Positions 8,646-17,722 are shown, counted from the stretch's first letter. The stretch is 64,000 nt of DNA from Streptomyces erythrochromogenes (GCF_036170895.1 NZ_CP108037.1:36145-100144), one strand, 5' to 3'. The notes: generated from the letters alone by a model not told the origin. Numbers and translations are program-made.

Positions 8646-10622
8646 TCACGGCCCCGGAGCGGGCCGCCCGGATGCCAGAGCCCGGGTGCGCGCCTGGAGG
8701 TAGGCGGTCCAGTCGGCGCCGGCCCTGTGCCGCCACTGCAGAGCGGTGATGACGTGGAGGCCGAGGAGCGGGGCCAGGACCGCGGGTGGCATGTCCTGGG
8801 CGAGCTGGACCAGGGCGGTCGCGCGGGCCGGGCGGACCGGGATGCCGTGTTCGGCCAGGGCGCGGGCGAGCGGCCCGGTGGACTGGTGCGTGCCCGGCCG
8901 GACGCCGGGGAAGAGCCACGGGCCGGGCCTGTTCCCCTTCCAGCCGCGGCGGGGCTCGGCGGCCAGCTGCGTCAGAACGGCCGCGAGCGGGAGGGGAAGG
9001 CGCATGGGGGTGTCGTCGAGGCGGAGGGTGGGATGGCCGTCGCGTGTTCCGAGGTGCCCGGTGGTGAGGGTGACGATGCGGGTGAGGTGCTGGCCGAACA
9101 GCAGGAGAAGAGCGCCGGCCGCCCGTACGTCGAGGGGCAGGAATTCGTCGTGGAGACAGCGCTGCAGCAGATCCCAGTGGACGTCCGCGTCGAGGCCCTC
9201 CGGTTCGGCCTTGCCCCGGTGCGGGACCAGCAGCTCCCGGCTGCGGCCGTGCCGGGCGGTCCACACGAGGAAGTCCCGCAGCTCGTAGCGGGTGCTGGGG
9301 CCTGTGGCGAGCCACCGGTCGACGTGCTGCTGCGTGGCGTCGGACAAGCCCAGGCCCAAACTCGCGAGATGGGTCAGAAACGCGACGGCGCAGTTGACGC
9401 GGGTGTACGCCCACCGGGCACGGCCGCCCGTACTGGCCGCGCGGGCGGCGCGGCGGCGGGCACGGGGCAGCACCGACCAGCGGACGTACGGCTTCAGGAG
9501 CTCCGTGTACTGGGAATGCCGGACCAGGGTGCGGGTGAGGTGGCGTTCGATGGCTGCCAGGTGCTCATCACGGGCGGGCAGTGTGCCGAAGGCGACCAGC
9601 ACCGCGCGCAGGTGGTCCGCGCACTGCGCGGCCCCGCGGTCGGAGGCGGCGATCGTGTCGAGGTCGGCGTGGGTGGGCAGCCGGCCAGAGGCCGCGATCC
9701 TGCTCAACATCCGGGCCGACGCCGAGTTCCGCAGCCAGACCAGAACGGTCCGCGGGTGCTCGGCCGCGACCAGGGCCGTACGCAGGGGGAGGAGCTGGAC
9801 GGCCGCTTCGGGGGCAAGGTCGTGGAAGAGGGCCTCCAGACGGTCCTCGACCGCGCAGCGGTCGCACGCGTCCCCGGTGACGGGGCTGCTGGGGCCTGCA
9901 CAGCGGGGGCACACGTACGGGTCCGGGTGTCCGGCGCAGGGACCACAGGCCCGCTGCCCGTCGACGCGGGCGATCAGGACCTTCACCGTCGAGCAGGAGG
10001 GACACCGGCCGGGCTCGCGGCGGGCCAGCGCGTAGCAGGTTTTGCAGACCGGGCCGAGCGGCCAGCGGGCACAGACCGGCGAGCTCTTCCCGCACACGGC
10101 ACAGGGGGCGAGCGGACGGGGCCGGCAGGTGGAGCAGAAGTCCGAGTGACTGGGCCGGCCGCAGCCGGTGCAGCAACGCGTCGGGGTCCGAGCCTGCTGG
10201 CGGCAGGGTGTACACGTGTCACCGACCGGCCGGGGCCTGGTCCGTGAACAGCTGGTGCAGGTACCAACGTTGGATTGGGCTGCGAGGGCTCCCTCACAGC
10301 CGCGGCACACCCGGCCGCCGGGCACCAGGCTGCGCAGCCGGCGGATCCGTCCGCAGCGGAGGCAGGCCGGAACCCTGACGCCCTCGACACCGCGTCCCTG
10401 CAGCTCGGCGATCAGGCTTTGCACGGCGGGCGGCGCGAGGGAGGAACCGCTGACGAGGGCGTCGGGATGCTCAGCGAGGTGCGCGCGGACCCGTCCACGG
10501 GCGGAGGGAGTCATGGCGGCCACCATCCCCGCGGCGGCCTCGCGTCGGAGATCCGGGAGGAACGCGGTGAGCATGCCGGCCAGTTCGTGCCAGGTCTGCG
10601 GGACCTGGGGTCCGGCGGTCAC
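8646..10622 (-). CDS. Cys-rich zinc-ribbon protein with a tyrosine-recombinase-like C-terminal half
   Basis: GTG start at 10622 overlaps the stop of the regulator upstream (GTGA), so translation is coupled; 658 residues. Residues about 75-270 hold around a dozen CxxC pairs (for example CLRCG, CTSCS, CRGCE, CSTCR), predicted zinc ribbons. The C-terminal half resembles phage-type integrases in layout (LLLLFGQHLTRIVTLT, then WLFPGVRPGTH, then MPPAVLAPLLGLHVI), but the RHxxH and tyrosine signature is not complete. It may be a DNA-binding partner or a divergent recombinase that works with the enzyme at 10951-12093. Confidence 0.75.
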   Translation of the reverse strand: MTAGPQVPQTWHELAGMLTAFLPDLRREAAAGMVAAMTPSARGRVRAHLAEHPDALVSGSSLAPPAVQSLIAELQGRGVEGVRVPACLRCGRIRRLRSLVPGGRVCRGCEGALAAQSNVGTCTSCSRTRPRPVGDTCTPCRQQARTPTRCCTGCGRPSHSDFCSTCRPRPLAPCAVCGKSSPVCARWPLGPVCKTCYALARREPGRCPSCSTVKVLIARVDGQRACGPCAGHPDPYVCPRCAGPSSPVTGDACDRCAVEDRLEALFHDLAPEAAVQLLPLRTALVAAEHPRTVLVWLRNSASARMLSRIAASGRLPTHADLDTIAASDRGAAQCADHLRAVLVAFGTLPARDEHLAAIERHLTRTLVRHSQYTELLKPYVRWSVLPRARRRAARAASTGGRARWAYTRVNCAVAFLTHLASLGLGLSDATQQHVDRWLATGPSTRYELRDFLVWTARHGRSRELLVPHRGKAEPEGLDADVHWDLLQRCLHDEFLPLDVRAAGALLLLFGQHLTRIVTLTTGHLGTRDGHPTLRLDDTPMRLPLPLAAVLTQLAAEPRRGWKGNRPGPWLFPGVRPGTHQSTGPLARALAEHGIPVRPARATALVQLAQDMPPAVLAPLLGLHVITALQWRHRAGADWTAYLQARTRALASGRPAPGP

Positions 10623-10951
10623 AGGCCCTCGGGGCGGCGGATCTGCGTCCGCCGCGCAGGCGGCGCGGCCGCGCGGGTCAGCGTCTCGCCGGACGCGGCC
10701 GGCTTGACGACCTGCGTGCGGACCTCGACCACCTCGATCAGATCGGCCGGCGTGCACTGCAGGATCCCGCACAGCGCGGCCAGTGTGTCCATTGACAGAC
10801 GCTGCGGCTCCTGCGTCACCAGCCGGTACACCTGCTCGCGGGAGAGATGAATCCCGTACTCGGCCAGCTTCGGCACCAGGTCGGTGGTCTGGAACATGTC
10901 CCGAGCAGCCATCAGACGCCGCAGATTCCATCGGAACCCCATCCGCTTCAT
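10619..10951 (-). CDS. XRE-like helix-turn-helix regulator in the recombinase operon (110 aa)
   Basis: The ATG at 10951 overlaps the recombinase stop by one base (TGATG). The N-terminal 70 residues contain LVPKLAEYGIHLSREQVYRL and LSMDTLAALCGILQCTPADLIEVVEV, a Cro/CI-type helix-turn-helix of the short form often labelled XRE. The C-terminus is basic and disordered. It probably represses the operon or acts as a directionality factor. A palindrome GTTGCA-N5-TGCAAC at 12095-12111 just upstream of the operon is a natural operator candidate. Confidence 0.8.
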   Translation of the reverse strand: MKRMGFRWNLRRLMAARDMFQTTDLVPKLAEYGIHLSREQVYRLVTQEPQRLSMDTLAALCGILQCTPADLIEVVEVRTQVVKPAASGETLTRAAAPPARRTQIRRPEGL

Positions 10952-12093
10952 CACCGTGCACTGCTCCCCTTCCGCGCAGCAGCGCGCTCCGCTCGCCGTC
11001 GCAGCGAGTCCTCCAGCAGACGGTTGCGGTACTCGTCCCCCACCCACGTGTACAGAGCCGTCGTCGACGCGTACTGGTGGCCGACCTGGTCCTGCACGAA
11101 GCGCTCCGGGTACCCGAACTCGATCAGGTGCGTGATGTAGGTGTGCCGCAGGCAGTGCAGTTCGAGCTCTGCCGGCAGCGCGGCCAGGCTCCGGACCAGC
11201 GAGAAGACTTCGTCCAGGCGCCGCAGGCTGATTCGGCCGCAGCGTTCGGTCACCCACAGCGCGGGGTGCCCGCCCACTTCGAACCGGGGCCGGACCTCGA
11301 CCGTCCACTCCTCCAGAAGCGGTACGACCCAGTCCATCTCCGGGACGGTCAGGACCGTGCGGCGTTTGGGCGGGCTGCCCCGCGAGGCCTTCCCGTAGCG
11401 GACCTCAAGCGCGCCGAACCGGCCGTACGACTTCGCCCGCGGGTTGTGCCGCAGATCGTGCAGGTCCAGCATCGCGCTCTCGCGCCTACGGGTCCCGTAG
11501 GCGTAGACAGCCTTCAGCAGCACCGCGTCCCGCCACGCCGACAGCACCCCCTTGCGGCCCCGCCGCCGGATGTCCTCCACACGCGCGTCGGCCGCATCGA
11601 AGAAGGCCTGGAGCTCGTCGTAGGTCAGCGCCCGCCGCCCGGGCCGGCCCTCGAACTCCGCGACGTGCTCGGCGGTGTTCCAGTCGTGACACACCTGCAC
11701 CGGGGCCCGGCCGAACTCATCCAGGCACGCGGCCGCCCACCCGTAGCGGGCATCGGTGACGAACACGCAGAACATGCGCAGGTCGCTCTGCTGGCCGCGC
11801 ACGGTGGAATGGGCCAACGGGGACCCGCCGGACACCTGCGCGGAGAAGTAGGCCTCGACGTCCTCCGCAGTCCAGTCCCATGGGTACGTCCCGTTGAACG
11901 CAGCGAACCGGCGCACCAGACTCACCCGATCCGCGATCGTCTTCCCCGCCAGGAGACGGCTCTGCTGCTGCCGTGCCCACCCGGTCAGCATCGCCTCGAA
12001 CATCGCCGGCGCCGGATCCAGCGCCCGGACGTTGCCCGGCACCACCAGGCGCACCACGCCCGGAACATCGACCCCATCCACGCCTTCTCCCAC
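10951..12093 (-). CDS. Tyrosine-type site-specific recombinase
   Basis: 380 residues from a GTG at 12093; other in-frame GTGs downstream mean the start is not certain. It has an N-terminal SAM-like core-binding segment (about 25-125). In the catalytic domain I read R202-R204 in YGTRRRES, H313 and R316-H317 in LHCLRHTYITH, H339 in QVGHQ and the nucleophile Y348 in TALYTWV. It would move the element by strand exchange without duplicating target bases. It is the first gene of a three-gene coupled operon and lies about 160 bases from the right end of the element. Confidence 0.85.
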   Translation of the reverse strand: MGEGVDGVDVPGVVRLVVPGNVRALDPAPAMFEAMLTGWARQQQSRLLAGKTIADRVSLVRRFAAFNGTYPWDWTAEDVEAYFSAQVSGGSPLAHSTVRGQQSDLRMFCVFVTDARYGWAAACLDEFGRAPVQVCHDWNTAEHVAEFEGRPGRRALTYDELQAFFDAADARVEDIRRRGRKGVLSAWRDAVLLKAVYAYGTRRRESAMLDLHDLRHNPRAKSYGRFGALEVRYGKASRGSPPKRRTVLTVPEMDWVVPLLEEWTVEVRPRFEVGGHPALWVTERCGRISLRRLDEVFSLVRSLAALPAELELHCLRHTYITHLIEFGYPERFVQDQVGHQYASTTALYTWVGDEYRNRLLEDSLRRRAERAAARKGSSAR

Positions 12094-12094
12094 G

Positions 12095-12111
12095 GTTGCA
12101 TCCGGTGCAAC
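12095..12111. promoter_or_regulatory. Palindrome upstream of the recombinase operon, candidate operator
   Basis: GTTGCA-TCCGG-TGCAAC, perfect six-base arms around a five-base spacer, ending one base before the recombinase start. Position suits autoregulation by the XRE-like protein of the same operon. It could also be part of the recombination site. Confidence 0.45.
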
Positions 12112-12252
12112 ATCGTGGCGTCGAAGCGGAATCGCCCGAGGCCGAAGGCCGCATCGTCACCGGAACGAGCGACAGAGCACACCTTCTCGACCAGGACCGG
12201 GAGCGTCACCGGACACAGCGGAATGATGCAGCTGCTGCAACTCCGCCTACTT

Positions 12253-12651
12253 GGAATCCCAGGCCTCGGCGAGCGGAACCATGTGGTCGATGTCGAGCGC
12301 ACCGGCTGGGGTGACCTCCCGCTCGTCGTAGTACGACCACCACACGCCGCCCGTCAGGGTGCAGCCCGGGCCGATCTCCGGGTACACGATCGCCTCGGCC
12401 AGGAGGACCTCGGCGCGGGTGTTGCAGCCGTCGGCCGGAACGTCGCCGGCGTTCCAGTGCCGGAAGGAGGTGCGCTGGTAGCCGGTCCGGTCCTCCACCG
12501 CGAGCGGGAGCGCGGAGACGGCCACCCCGATCGGCAAGACCTGCGGCACAACTGCGGCCGGAGCGGCCGGGGGTCCGCTCGCCTGGGCGGCGGCCGGGAG
12601 GGAAAGAGTCATTGCGAGGGCAGCGGCTGCCGCAGCAGCGGACCGCTTCAT
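12253..12651 (-). pseudogene. 5' part of the interrupted secreted HNH nuclease gene
   Basis: ATG at 12651 begins a signal peptide rich in Ala (MKRS then a long Ala/Leu run ending AAAQASG). The mature part includes FRHWNAGDVPADGCNTRAEV and IDHMVPLAEAWDS, then reads K-stop in element sequence. The second half of the HNH motif (ANDQ, NRSK) is missing here and is found at 3735-4019. Precise rejoining would give 227 residues. The truncated 5' product could still be exported but lacks half its active site. Confidence 0.85.
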
Positions 12652-12912
12652 GATCATCATGGGCCGGTTCTACCGGCCCGCTCGACGTCAGCGACAGGCC
12701 CTGCGGACCGGTTCACCCGCCCGCGCACGGCAGTTCACCGGCGAAACGCCACTGCATACCCGCAGTGCAGCAGTGCGGGCCGCCGCCCGGTCGGGGCGAC
12801 GGCCCGTGCTCGCGGCCGGTCAGCGGCGGTGACCGCCTGGTCCGGCTACGGGTGGTGGGTCATGTCGCGCAGGCTCTCCGGCATGGGTGCCCGGCCTGCG
12901 CGCGGCAGGGGG

Positions 12913-13383
12913 TTAGCGGTGGCGGCCCCAGGTTTCGGTGTCGACGGTGCGGCCGCGGTCGTCGCGGAGGGTGGCGGTGTCGGAGCGGTTGTCCCAGACG
13001 TAGTCGCGGCGGTCCTGGAAGAGGTCGGTGCGGGTGTCGCGGCCGTTGCCGGTGTGGATACGGATGGTGTCGCGGCCGCCGATGCGGACGTTGTCGAAGC
13101 GGTAGCGGTTGCCGTCGCCGTCGCGCAGCGTCCAGCCGCGGAGGTTGATCGGGTTGCGGGTGGTGTTGCGGATCTCCACCCACTCGGCGTTCAGGGAGCG
13201 GTTGGAGCGGTCGTCGCGTCCGGGGCTGTCGGCCTGGACCCGGCTGATCTCCACCCGCGGCCGCTGCTGGTGGTGGCGGTCGCCGTCATGCGCGGCCGCC
13301 GGCAGTGCGGCGGCCGAGACGATCGCCCCGGCCGCCAGGACGGTGGCGGCGATACGGCGTACGGAGGAAGAAGCAGAAGACAT
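12913..13383 (-). CDS. Secreted lamin-tail-domain (LTD) protein
   Basis: ATG at 13383; 156 residues with a signal peptide (RRIAATVLAAGAIVSAAALPA, cleavage near AAAHDG). The mature part AEWVEIRNTTRNPINLRGW, then TIRIHTGNGRDT, matches the bacterial LTD fold, a beta-sandwich found in secreted Streptomyces proteins, often beside nucleases. Possible role in binding extracellular polymers; activity unknown. Neighbouring region to its left is the 5' end of the broken nuclease gene, facing the same way. Confidence 0.8.
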   Translation of the reverse strand: MSSASSSVRRIAATVLAAGAIVSAAALPAAAHDGDRHHQQRPRVEISRVQADSPGRDDRSNRSLNAEWVEIRNTTRNPINLRGWTLRDGDGNRYRFDNVRIGGRDTIRIHTGNGRDTRTDLFQDRRDYVWDNRSDTATLRDDRGRTVDTETWGRHR

Positions 13384-14653
13384 GGGTGGCGCTCCCTCAA
13401 GAACAGCGCTCCACCAGCCGAAACAGGTCGGTGGAGGCCTTTGGGTGTCGGCCCGGTTGAGCCGAGGGCCACACTCTCGACCCGACACGGCCCCCGCCGC
13501 ATCCCCCGCCGACGCCGGTTACCGGACACGGACATATCCGTCACAGTCGACTGGACACTGCACTCTTTTCGCCCGAACGTGACCCTGACATTCACTGACT
13601 GCTACACCCATCCGCACCGGAAGCCGCAACTCCGGTTCCCGTGCTCCGGCGCACCACCAGGCGCACTCCTTCGCCGCCTCACCCGGCCGGATCAGCGGAT
13701 CAAGTAACAGCCGTTCTGCGGGATTCTTCGCACGCGCTGCTGGAATTCGCACACACTCGCGCCTCCATGCGGGCCGGTGACGGCCGGGGAAAGGGCGGGA
13801 CGGGACGCGATCCTGCTCGGCGGGGTGGTGCGTACCGGCGGCGGTCAACTCGGCGGGACCTTCGCCGAATCGCGGCACGTCCGCCGCACCCACATTTAGG
13901 CGCAGCCACTGAAACCGGAGCGGGCGGCGGAAGACGCCTCCGTGGTCGACGGCGCGGTAGGCGCTGACCACGGCGACCAGAACGGAGCCTCGCCACCGTG
14001 CACGGATGGGCTTCGGCAGCTGCGAGGGCCGGTCCGCGGCTGCGGGCTCGGCGACCTCGACCTCTTGCTCCTGTTCCTGCCCGAAGTGGCGTAGCAGGCC
14101 TTGGTCGCGGCAGGAGTCGGCGGCCTCGGGGAGCAAGCTGCAGGGCAACCGTCGGGCGGCCCGGGCCACGGGGAGGGGTGGGCGGTGTCGTCCGGCGCGA
14201 ACGGCGGTGCACCACAGCGAGACCTGCCCGCGCCGGTCGATACCGACCAGAGCGGGGGTCTGGGGGCTGGCGAAGGCCCCCAGCACCCACCGGTCCTGCC
14301 GTAGTCCTTGACTCGGGCCCCGGTTCACGTCCGGAGAGACTCGACCACCCGAGCCACCTGCGGGCGCGGTACACCGAAGCCGGTCGACAGGTGATCTCCT
14401 CGACGCTGCCCTTGCCCGGCCTCGCGGGACCTTCCGCCACCCCGCCGGGTGAGATTCGGGCTGCAGGCTGCCTCTCCCGCTCGGCTGCGCTACGGTGCGG
14501 ACGGCTGGACGCGCACGCCAACCGCCGCAGACTCCGACGCCCACGTCGTCGGGGTCAGCGATCGGCCAAGGACCTCTGGGGCCCGCGAAGTCCGTAACGA
14601 TGTCTTCCGTCGGCGGGCGACGTGGGCAGGCCTGCCGGATCCGGAGAACACTC
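13384..14653. other. About 1.27 kb with no confident gene
   Basis: Several open frames exist on both strands but most are Arg/Pro-rich shadows. The most protein-like stretch is on the minus strand, around 13900-14300, with WVLGAFASPQTPALVGIDRR and a hydrophobic SVLVAVVSAYRAV. It lacks a start with a ribosome-binding site and a recognisable family. It may be the remains of a lost gene. Confidence 0.35.
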
Positions 14654-15610
14654 GTGCCCCGCAACCAGAACACCGCTGCGCAGCGCGCACGCGCGGCTCA
14701 GCGCAAGACAGGCGGGAAGTACACCGCACTGCTCCGCGAAGCCACCACCGACGGACCGCCGAAGGCCTTCCCGTTCCGCAGTCTCCTGGCCGAGTGCTCC
14801 ACGTTGCCGGAGGTCCACGTCGACTGGGGGTACAACGACCCCGAGGACGACGGCTCCTTCCCCGGCCCCGTGATGTTCGAGTCCGCCCTGCTCGGCGGGC
14901 CCGTCCCCTGCGGCACGGTCCTGGCGCTCGCCGGCGCACTGTCCGGCCTGGAACTGCGGGGGGACGTGCACGTGGAGTCCAACGACCCCCTTGCGGAAGC
15001 GATCGTGTCCTGCGCCGGCCGTCGCTTCCGACTGGTGCTGAACCAGGACCTGCTCTACGAGCTGTGCCAGGGCTCCGGCTGCCCCCGCCGGCCGATCGAC
15101 GACTTCCGCATCCCGTACTGCACCGGCCACCTTCCTGAGTGCCCACCGGAGAAGCTGATCGACATGGCCGAGAAATGGGGCGACGACGTCCGTGATGCCT
15201 TCGAGGACCGCCCGGGGGAGGCACAGGCGGGGCCGCAGGGCGACTACCTTGTCCGGGCCGCAGTCGGCCAAGGGGCCTCCACGAAGGTCGCGGCCGCACT
15301 CATCCGCTACTGCTTCACGGACGCGGAACTGATCGATGACGTGCACCGCTGCGACGAGGAGGCCATGGCTGTGCGTCACGGCATCGACCGCGAGGGACTG
15401 CGCCTGACCACGGTGGCGAACAAGGAGGGCTACCGCATCCGCTCATCGGTCGATGACTCATGCGTCGTCTGCGGAAACGCGCTGACCCGCGGTCTGAACG
15501 TCTGGCCCGTCCCCCCGCAGTTCTGCTCCGAAGGCTGCGCTCCGCCACGGCCACCCGCATGGGAGTCCCACCCCGACCCGTGGGTGACAAAGACGAACCC
15601 GATCGTCTGA
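14654..15610 (+). CDS. Hypothetical protein with a Cys-rich C-terminus (318 aa)
   Basis: GTG at 14654 with GGAGAAC six bases upstream. No family recognised. Visible features: a basic N-terminus (RNQNTAAQRARAAQRK), a middle with VHVDWGYNDPEDDG, a CxxxxCP motif (CQGSGCPRR), and a C-terminal cluster CVVCGN followed by CSEGC that could bind zinc. Likely a soluble cytoplasmic protein. It is transcribed toward the serine recombinase and the pair share a hairpin terminator. Confidence 0.7.
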   Translation: MPRNQNTAAQRARAAQRKTGGKYTALLREATTDGPPKAFPFRSLLAECSTLPEVHVDWGYNDPEDDGSFPGPVMFESALLGGPVPCGTVLALAGALSGLELRGDVHVESNDPLAEAIVSCAGRRFRLVLNQDLLYELCQGSGCPRRPIDDFRIPYCTGHLPECPPEKLIDMAEKWGDDVRDAFEDRPGEAQAGPQGDYLVRAAVGQGASTKVAAALIRYCFTDAELIDDVHRCDEEAMAVRHGIDREGLRLTTVANKEGYRIRSSVDDSCVVCGNALTRGLNVWPVPPQFCSEGCAPPRPPAWESHPDPWVTKTNPIV

Positions 15611-15620
15611 ACCACACGTG

Positions 15621-15655
15621 AGCCCCTGTTGGGGCCATTGGACCCAACAGGGGCT
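15621..15655. terminator. Bidirectional hairpin terminator
   Basis: AGCCCCTGTTGGG pairs perfectly with CCCAACAGGGGCT around a nine-base loop. It lies between two convergent genes and would serve both. Confidence 0.75.
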
Positions 15656-15675
15656 GACGCGGCCTGGAGGCCGGC

Positions 15676-16575
15676 CTACGGCACGGTCGGCTGCGTCGAC
15701 ATCTCGGCATCGGCGGCCATCTGGTCGTCGTGGTCCCGGAGCATCCGCAGGACGGTCGCCGGACTGGGGTGCTGCCCCTTCTTCTTACCCCTGGTGATGA
15801 CGAGCCGAGGAGCGATCTCCCGCAGGCTCAGCTTCTCGGCGTCCCGCAGATGCAGGGCCATGGCGAGCATCGTGGGGTCGGACACCTTCGCACCGCCGAT
15901 CGCCTTGCCCCGCCGACGGGCCGACTCCTGGCCGTCCAACGTCTTCTCCCGGATGTACTCGCGCTCCATGCCGGACAGCGCGGCCAACACCGCAAACACC
16001 GGGCCGTGCGGATCGTGGGAGCCCTGCAGCTCGCCGGTCAAGAACTCCAGCTCTACGTCGTGCTCCCGTAGCCGCACGGCCAGTGTCACCAGGTCGTGCC
16101 CGCGGCCGAGCCGCTTGTGCTCATGGATGACGAGGGTGACGCGGACCCCGGCGACGCGGAGCTCGCACGCGAGGGTGATGGCCTTCTCCAGCTCCGGGCG
16201 GTCCTTCACGCGGGTGCTGATCTTCTCGGAGAACACCCGGGTGATCCCGGCCTCGGAGAACGCGTCGAGCTGGGTGTCCAGCGACTGGCGGGCAGTCGAG
16301 GCCCGGGCGTACGCGATACGGACATGCCCGTTCGGCCCGCTCGCGGCCGTGGCGGCGGGGCGTGGGAGCTCCTCCCACTTTGCCCCCGGCCTGCGGACGG
16401 CGGGCGTCGGGATGCTCAGCTCCGCCTTGAGGCTCGGCACGAGCCGGAAGCGGGCCGTGTGGTACTGCACGGCCACCTTCCCCGCTGTGGTGCGGCAGGG
16501 CGATCCCGCCGGGGCGCCGCAGCTGGACATCGGACAGTCGTGTGCTTCCACCAGCTTGTGAGGGTCGATGTTCAT
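15676..16575 (-). CDS. Serine recombinase (resolvase/invertase family) with an N-terminal Cys domain
   Basis: 299 residues. Residues 1-80 contain CPMSSCGAPAGSPC, a possible zinc knuckle. The catalytic domain starts at AYARASTARQSLDTQLDAF, where the serine of RAS is the expected nucleophile, and continues with LVIHEHKRLGRG and LTGELQGSHDPHGP. The C-terminal helix-turn-helix has LSLREIAPRLV. Such enzymes resolve plasmid dimers or invert DNA. Repeats just upstream (16585-16699) look like its binding sites. Confidence 0.85.
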   Translation of the reverse strand: MNIDPHKLVEAHDCPMSSCGAPAGSPCRTTAGKVAVQYHTARFRLVPSLKAELSIPTPAVRRPGAKWEELPRPAATAASGPNGHVRIAYARASTARQSLDTQLDAFSEAGITRVFSEKISTRVKDRPELEKAITLACELRVAGVRVTLVIHEHKRLGRGHDLVTLAVRLREHDVELEFLTGELQGSHDPHGPVFAVLAALSGMEREYIREKTLDGQESARRRGKAIGGAKVSDPTMLAMALHLRDAEKLSLREIAPRLVITRGKKKGQHPSPATVLRMLRDHDDQMAADAEMSTQPTVP

Positions 16576-16584
16576 GACCCCATC

Positions 16585-16699
16585 GTTTCATGTATGTGTT
16601 TCACGAAGCAGCTCAAAAGAAACGACCTATGAAACAGAGTTCTCCCTGATCAACGAGTTTCGAGACGGGTGTTGCATAAGGGACCACTCATGAAACAGA
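16585..16699. repeat. Inverted GTTTCAT/ATGAAAC boxes upstream of the serine recombinase
   Basis: GTTTCAT at 16585-16591, a related GTGTTTCAC at 16596-16604, and ATGAAACAGA at both 16629-16638 and 16690-16699, the last two being direct copies 61 bases apart and inverted relative to the first. The arrangement resembles a multi-subsite res region or an autoregulatory operator for the adjacent recombinase. Confidence 0.5.
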
Positions 16700-16715
16700 A
16701 CCGGGCGAGCCCCGG

Positions 16716-17120
16716 TCAGGCGAGTTCTGCCGCGCTGACCTTCGCCACATCCATGACCGCGAGTTCGGACTCCATGGGCACGGCGAAGCCCTGGCTGACG
16801 AGGTAGCAACTGCCGTTGTTCTCCTGCTTCACGACGAGGTAGGGATAGCTCGCGCCGGACCAGGGCAGGGCACCCACGTACGGCTCGTGGCGGAAGTCGC
16901 CCTCCCAGCCCCAGCGCACCGAGCGGCTCACGTGCTCCAGAGCCTTCATCGCGCCTTCGACCCACTCAAGACGTTCTTTCGCCTGTTCCATAGCGTGGTC
17001 CAGGTCCCAAGGATTGTTGATCTTCGTATTCGTCGGCGAGGACAGGTACCGCCCGACGGAGATCATGCCGTCGAAGAAGTCGACGGGCGGGACAAGCTGG
17101 ACGTACCAGTCTGTGTTCAT
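16716..17120 (-). CDS. Hypothetical protein (134 aa)
   Basis: ATG at 17120 with an AGGA-containing upstream sequence. The product is a soluble, aromatic-rich protein (NTDWYVQLVPPVDFFDGMIS at the start, later VRWGWEGDFRHEPYVGALPW). No family recognised. It lies 83 bases downstream of 17204-17722 in the same direction, so they may share a transcript. Confidence 0.65.
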   Translation of the reverse strand: MNTDWYVQLVPPVDFFDGMISVGRYLSSPTNTKINNPWDLDHAMEQAKERLEWVEGAMKALEHVSRSVRWGWEGDFRHEPYVGALPWSGASYPYLVVKQENNGSCYLVSQGFAVPMESELAVMDVAKVSAAELA

Positions 17121-17203
17121 GGCGGCTGATCCTAGAGCCGCTTCCGCCGGACGGCCTCAACTATCAGGACGTCCGGCGGCACGACGGCTTCCCCTGGCGT
17201 GGT

Positions 17204-17722
17204 TCAGTCGCCAGATGAGTCGGTTGCCGCTTGATCGGGGCGCTGCTTCTCGAAGAAGTCCAACTTCTTACCGAACATCGCTTCGGCTTCTCCCGTGGGG
17301 AAGACGGTCTTGCCGTAGAGAGCCTGTTGGCAGATCTGCGACTGGTCGGCCGCAGATAGGTTGAGCGCCTGCCGTGAGTCTGAGGGTTCGGTGAACCACT
17401 GCTGGATGGCCATGTGGCGCCAACCGTCGGGGTTCGTGTGGTCGCCGTAGACGATGCGCTTCAGCCCTTCGAGGACCGCTTCGTGGGCGAGACCCTTTCC
17501 TTCACCGCTGGGGTCGGTGAAGGAGACCTTCCAGGACCACCTCTGGCCCTCCCGGAGTTCGACGTTCTCCGGAAAGTCAGGCCCCCAGCCTTTGAGGTAG
17601 CCGGCGCCCGGACCGATCACAGTGCGTCCCCATTCGACATCCCCGAGCCAGGGGGAGTTCGACAGGAAGCCTTCCGCAATCCTGCGCGTCTCGTCGTCGG
17701 TGATCAAGTGCTCTCCGCTCAT
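17204..17722 (-). CDS. Hypothetical protein (172 aa)
   Basis: ATG at 17722 follows the strong site GAGGAGGAGC. The product is acidic and soluble, with NSPWLGDVEWGRTVIGPGAG, GQRWSWKVSFTDPSGEG and DGWRHMAIQQWFTEPSDSRQ. Not recognised. The gene belongs to a same-strand run with 16716, 17815 and 18006. Confidence 0.7.
   Translation of the reverse strand: MSGEHLITDDETRRIAEGFLSNSPWLGDVEWGRTVIGPGAGYLKGWGPDFPENVELREGQRWSWKVSFTDPSGEGKGLAHEAVLEGLKRIVYGDHTNPDGWRHMAIQQWFTEPSDSRQALNLSAADQSQICQQALYGKTVFPTGEAEAMFGKKLDFFEKQRPDQAATDSSGD

Larger units (their letters stand above)
4020..12252. mobile_element. 8.2 kb integrated element with a tyrosine recombinase gene trio
   Basis: Boundaries are fixed by the split HNH gene: flanks join to a continuous, family-like reading frame. 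No target-site duplication is seen, which fits tyrosine-recombinase movement rather than a DDE transposase. Inside, in order, are an uncoded leader, a KimA-like permease, a 55-residue membrane protein, a KdpE-like regulator, a decayed partner gene, an intact HNH nuclease gene of the same family as the target, and the coupled recombinase trio transcribed away from the right end. The ends show only weak inverted similarity (GGCGGGG near the left, GGCGGAG near the right, then CATTCGG and CATTCCG). Confidence 0.75.

Noticed and set aside
13519..14673. 384-residue minus-strand frame
   Set aside because: Part of it looks protein-like but there is no ribosome-binding site, no family and an irregular composition; left as gene-poor region.
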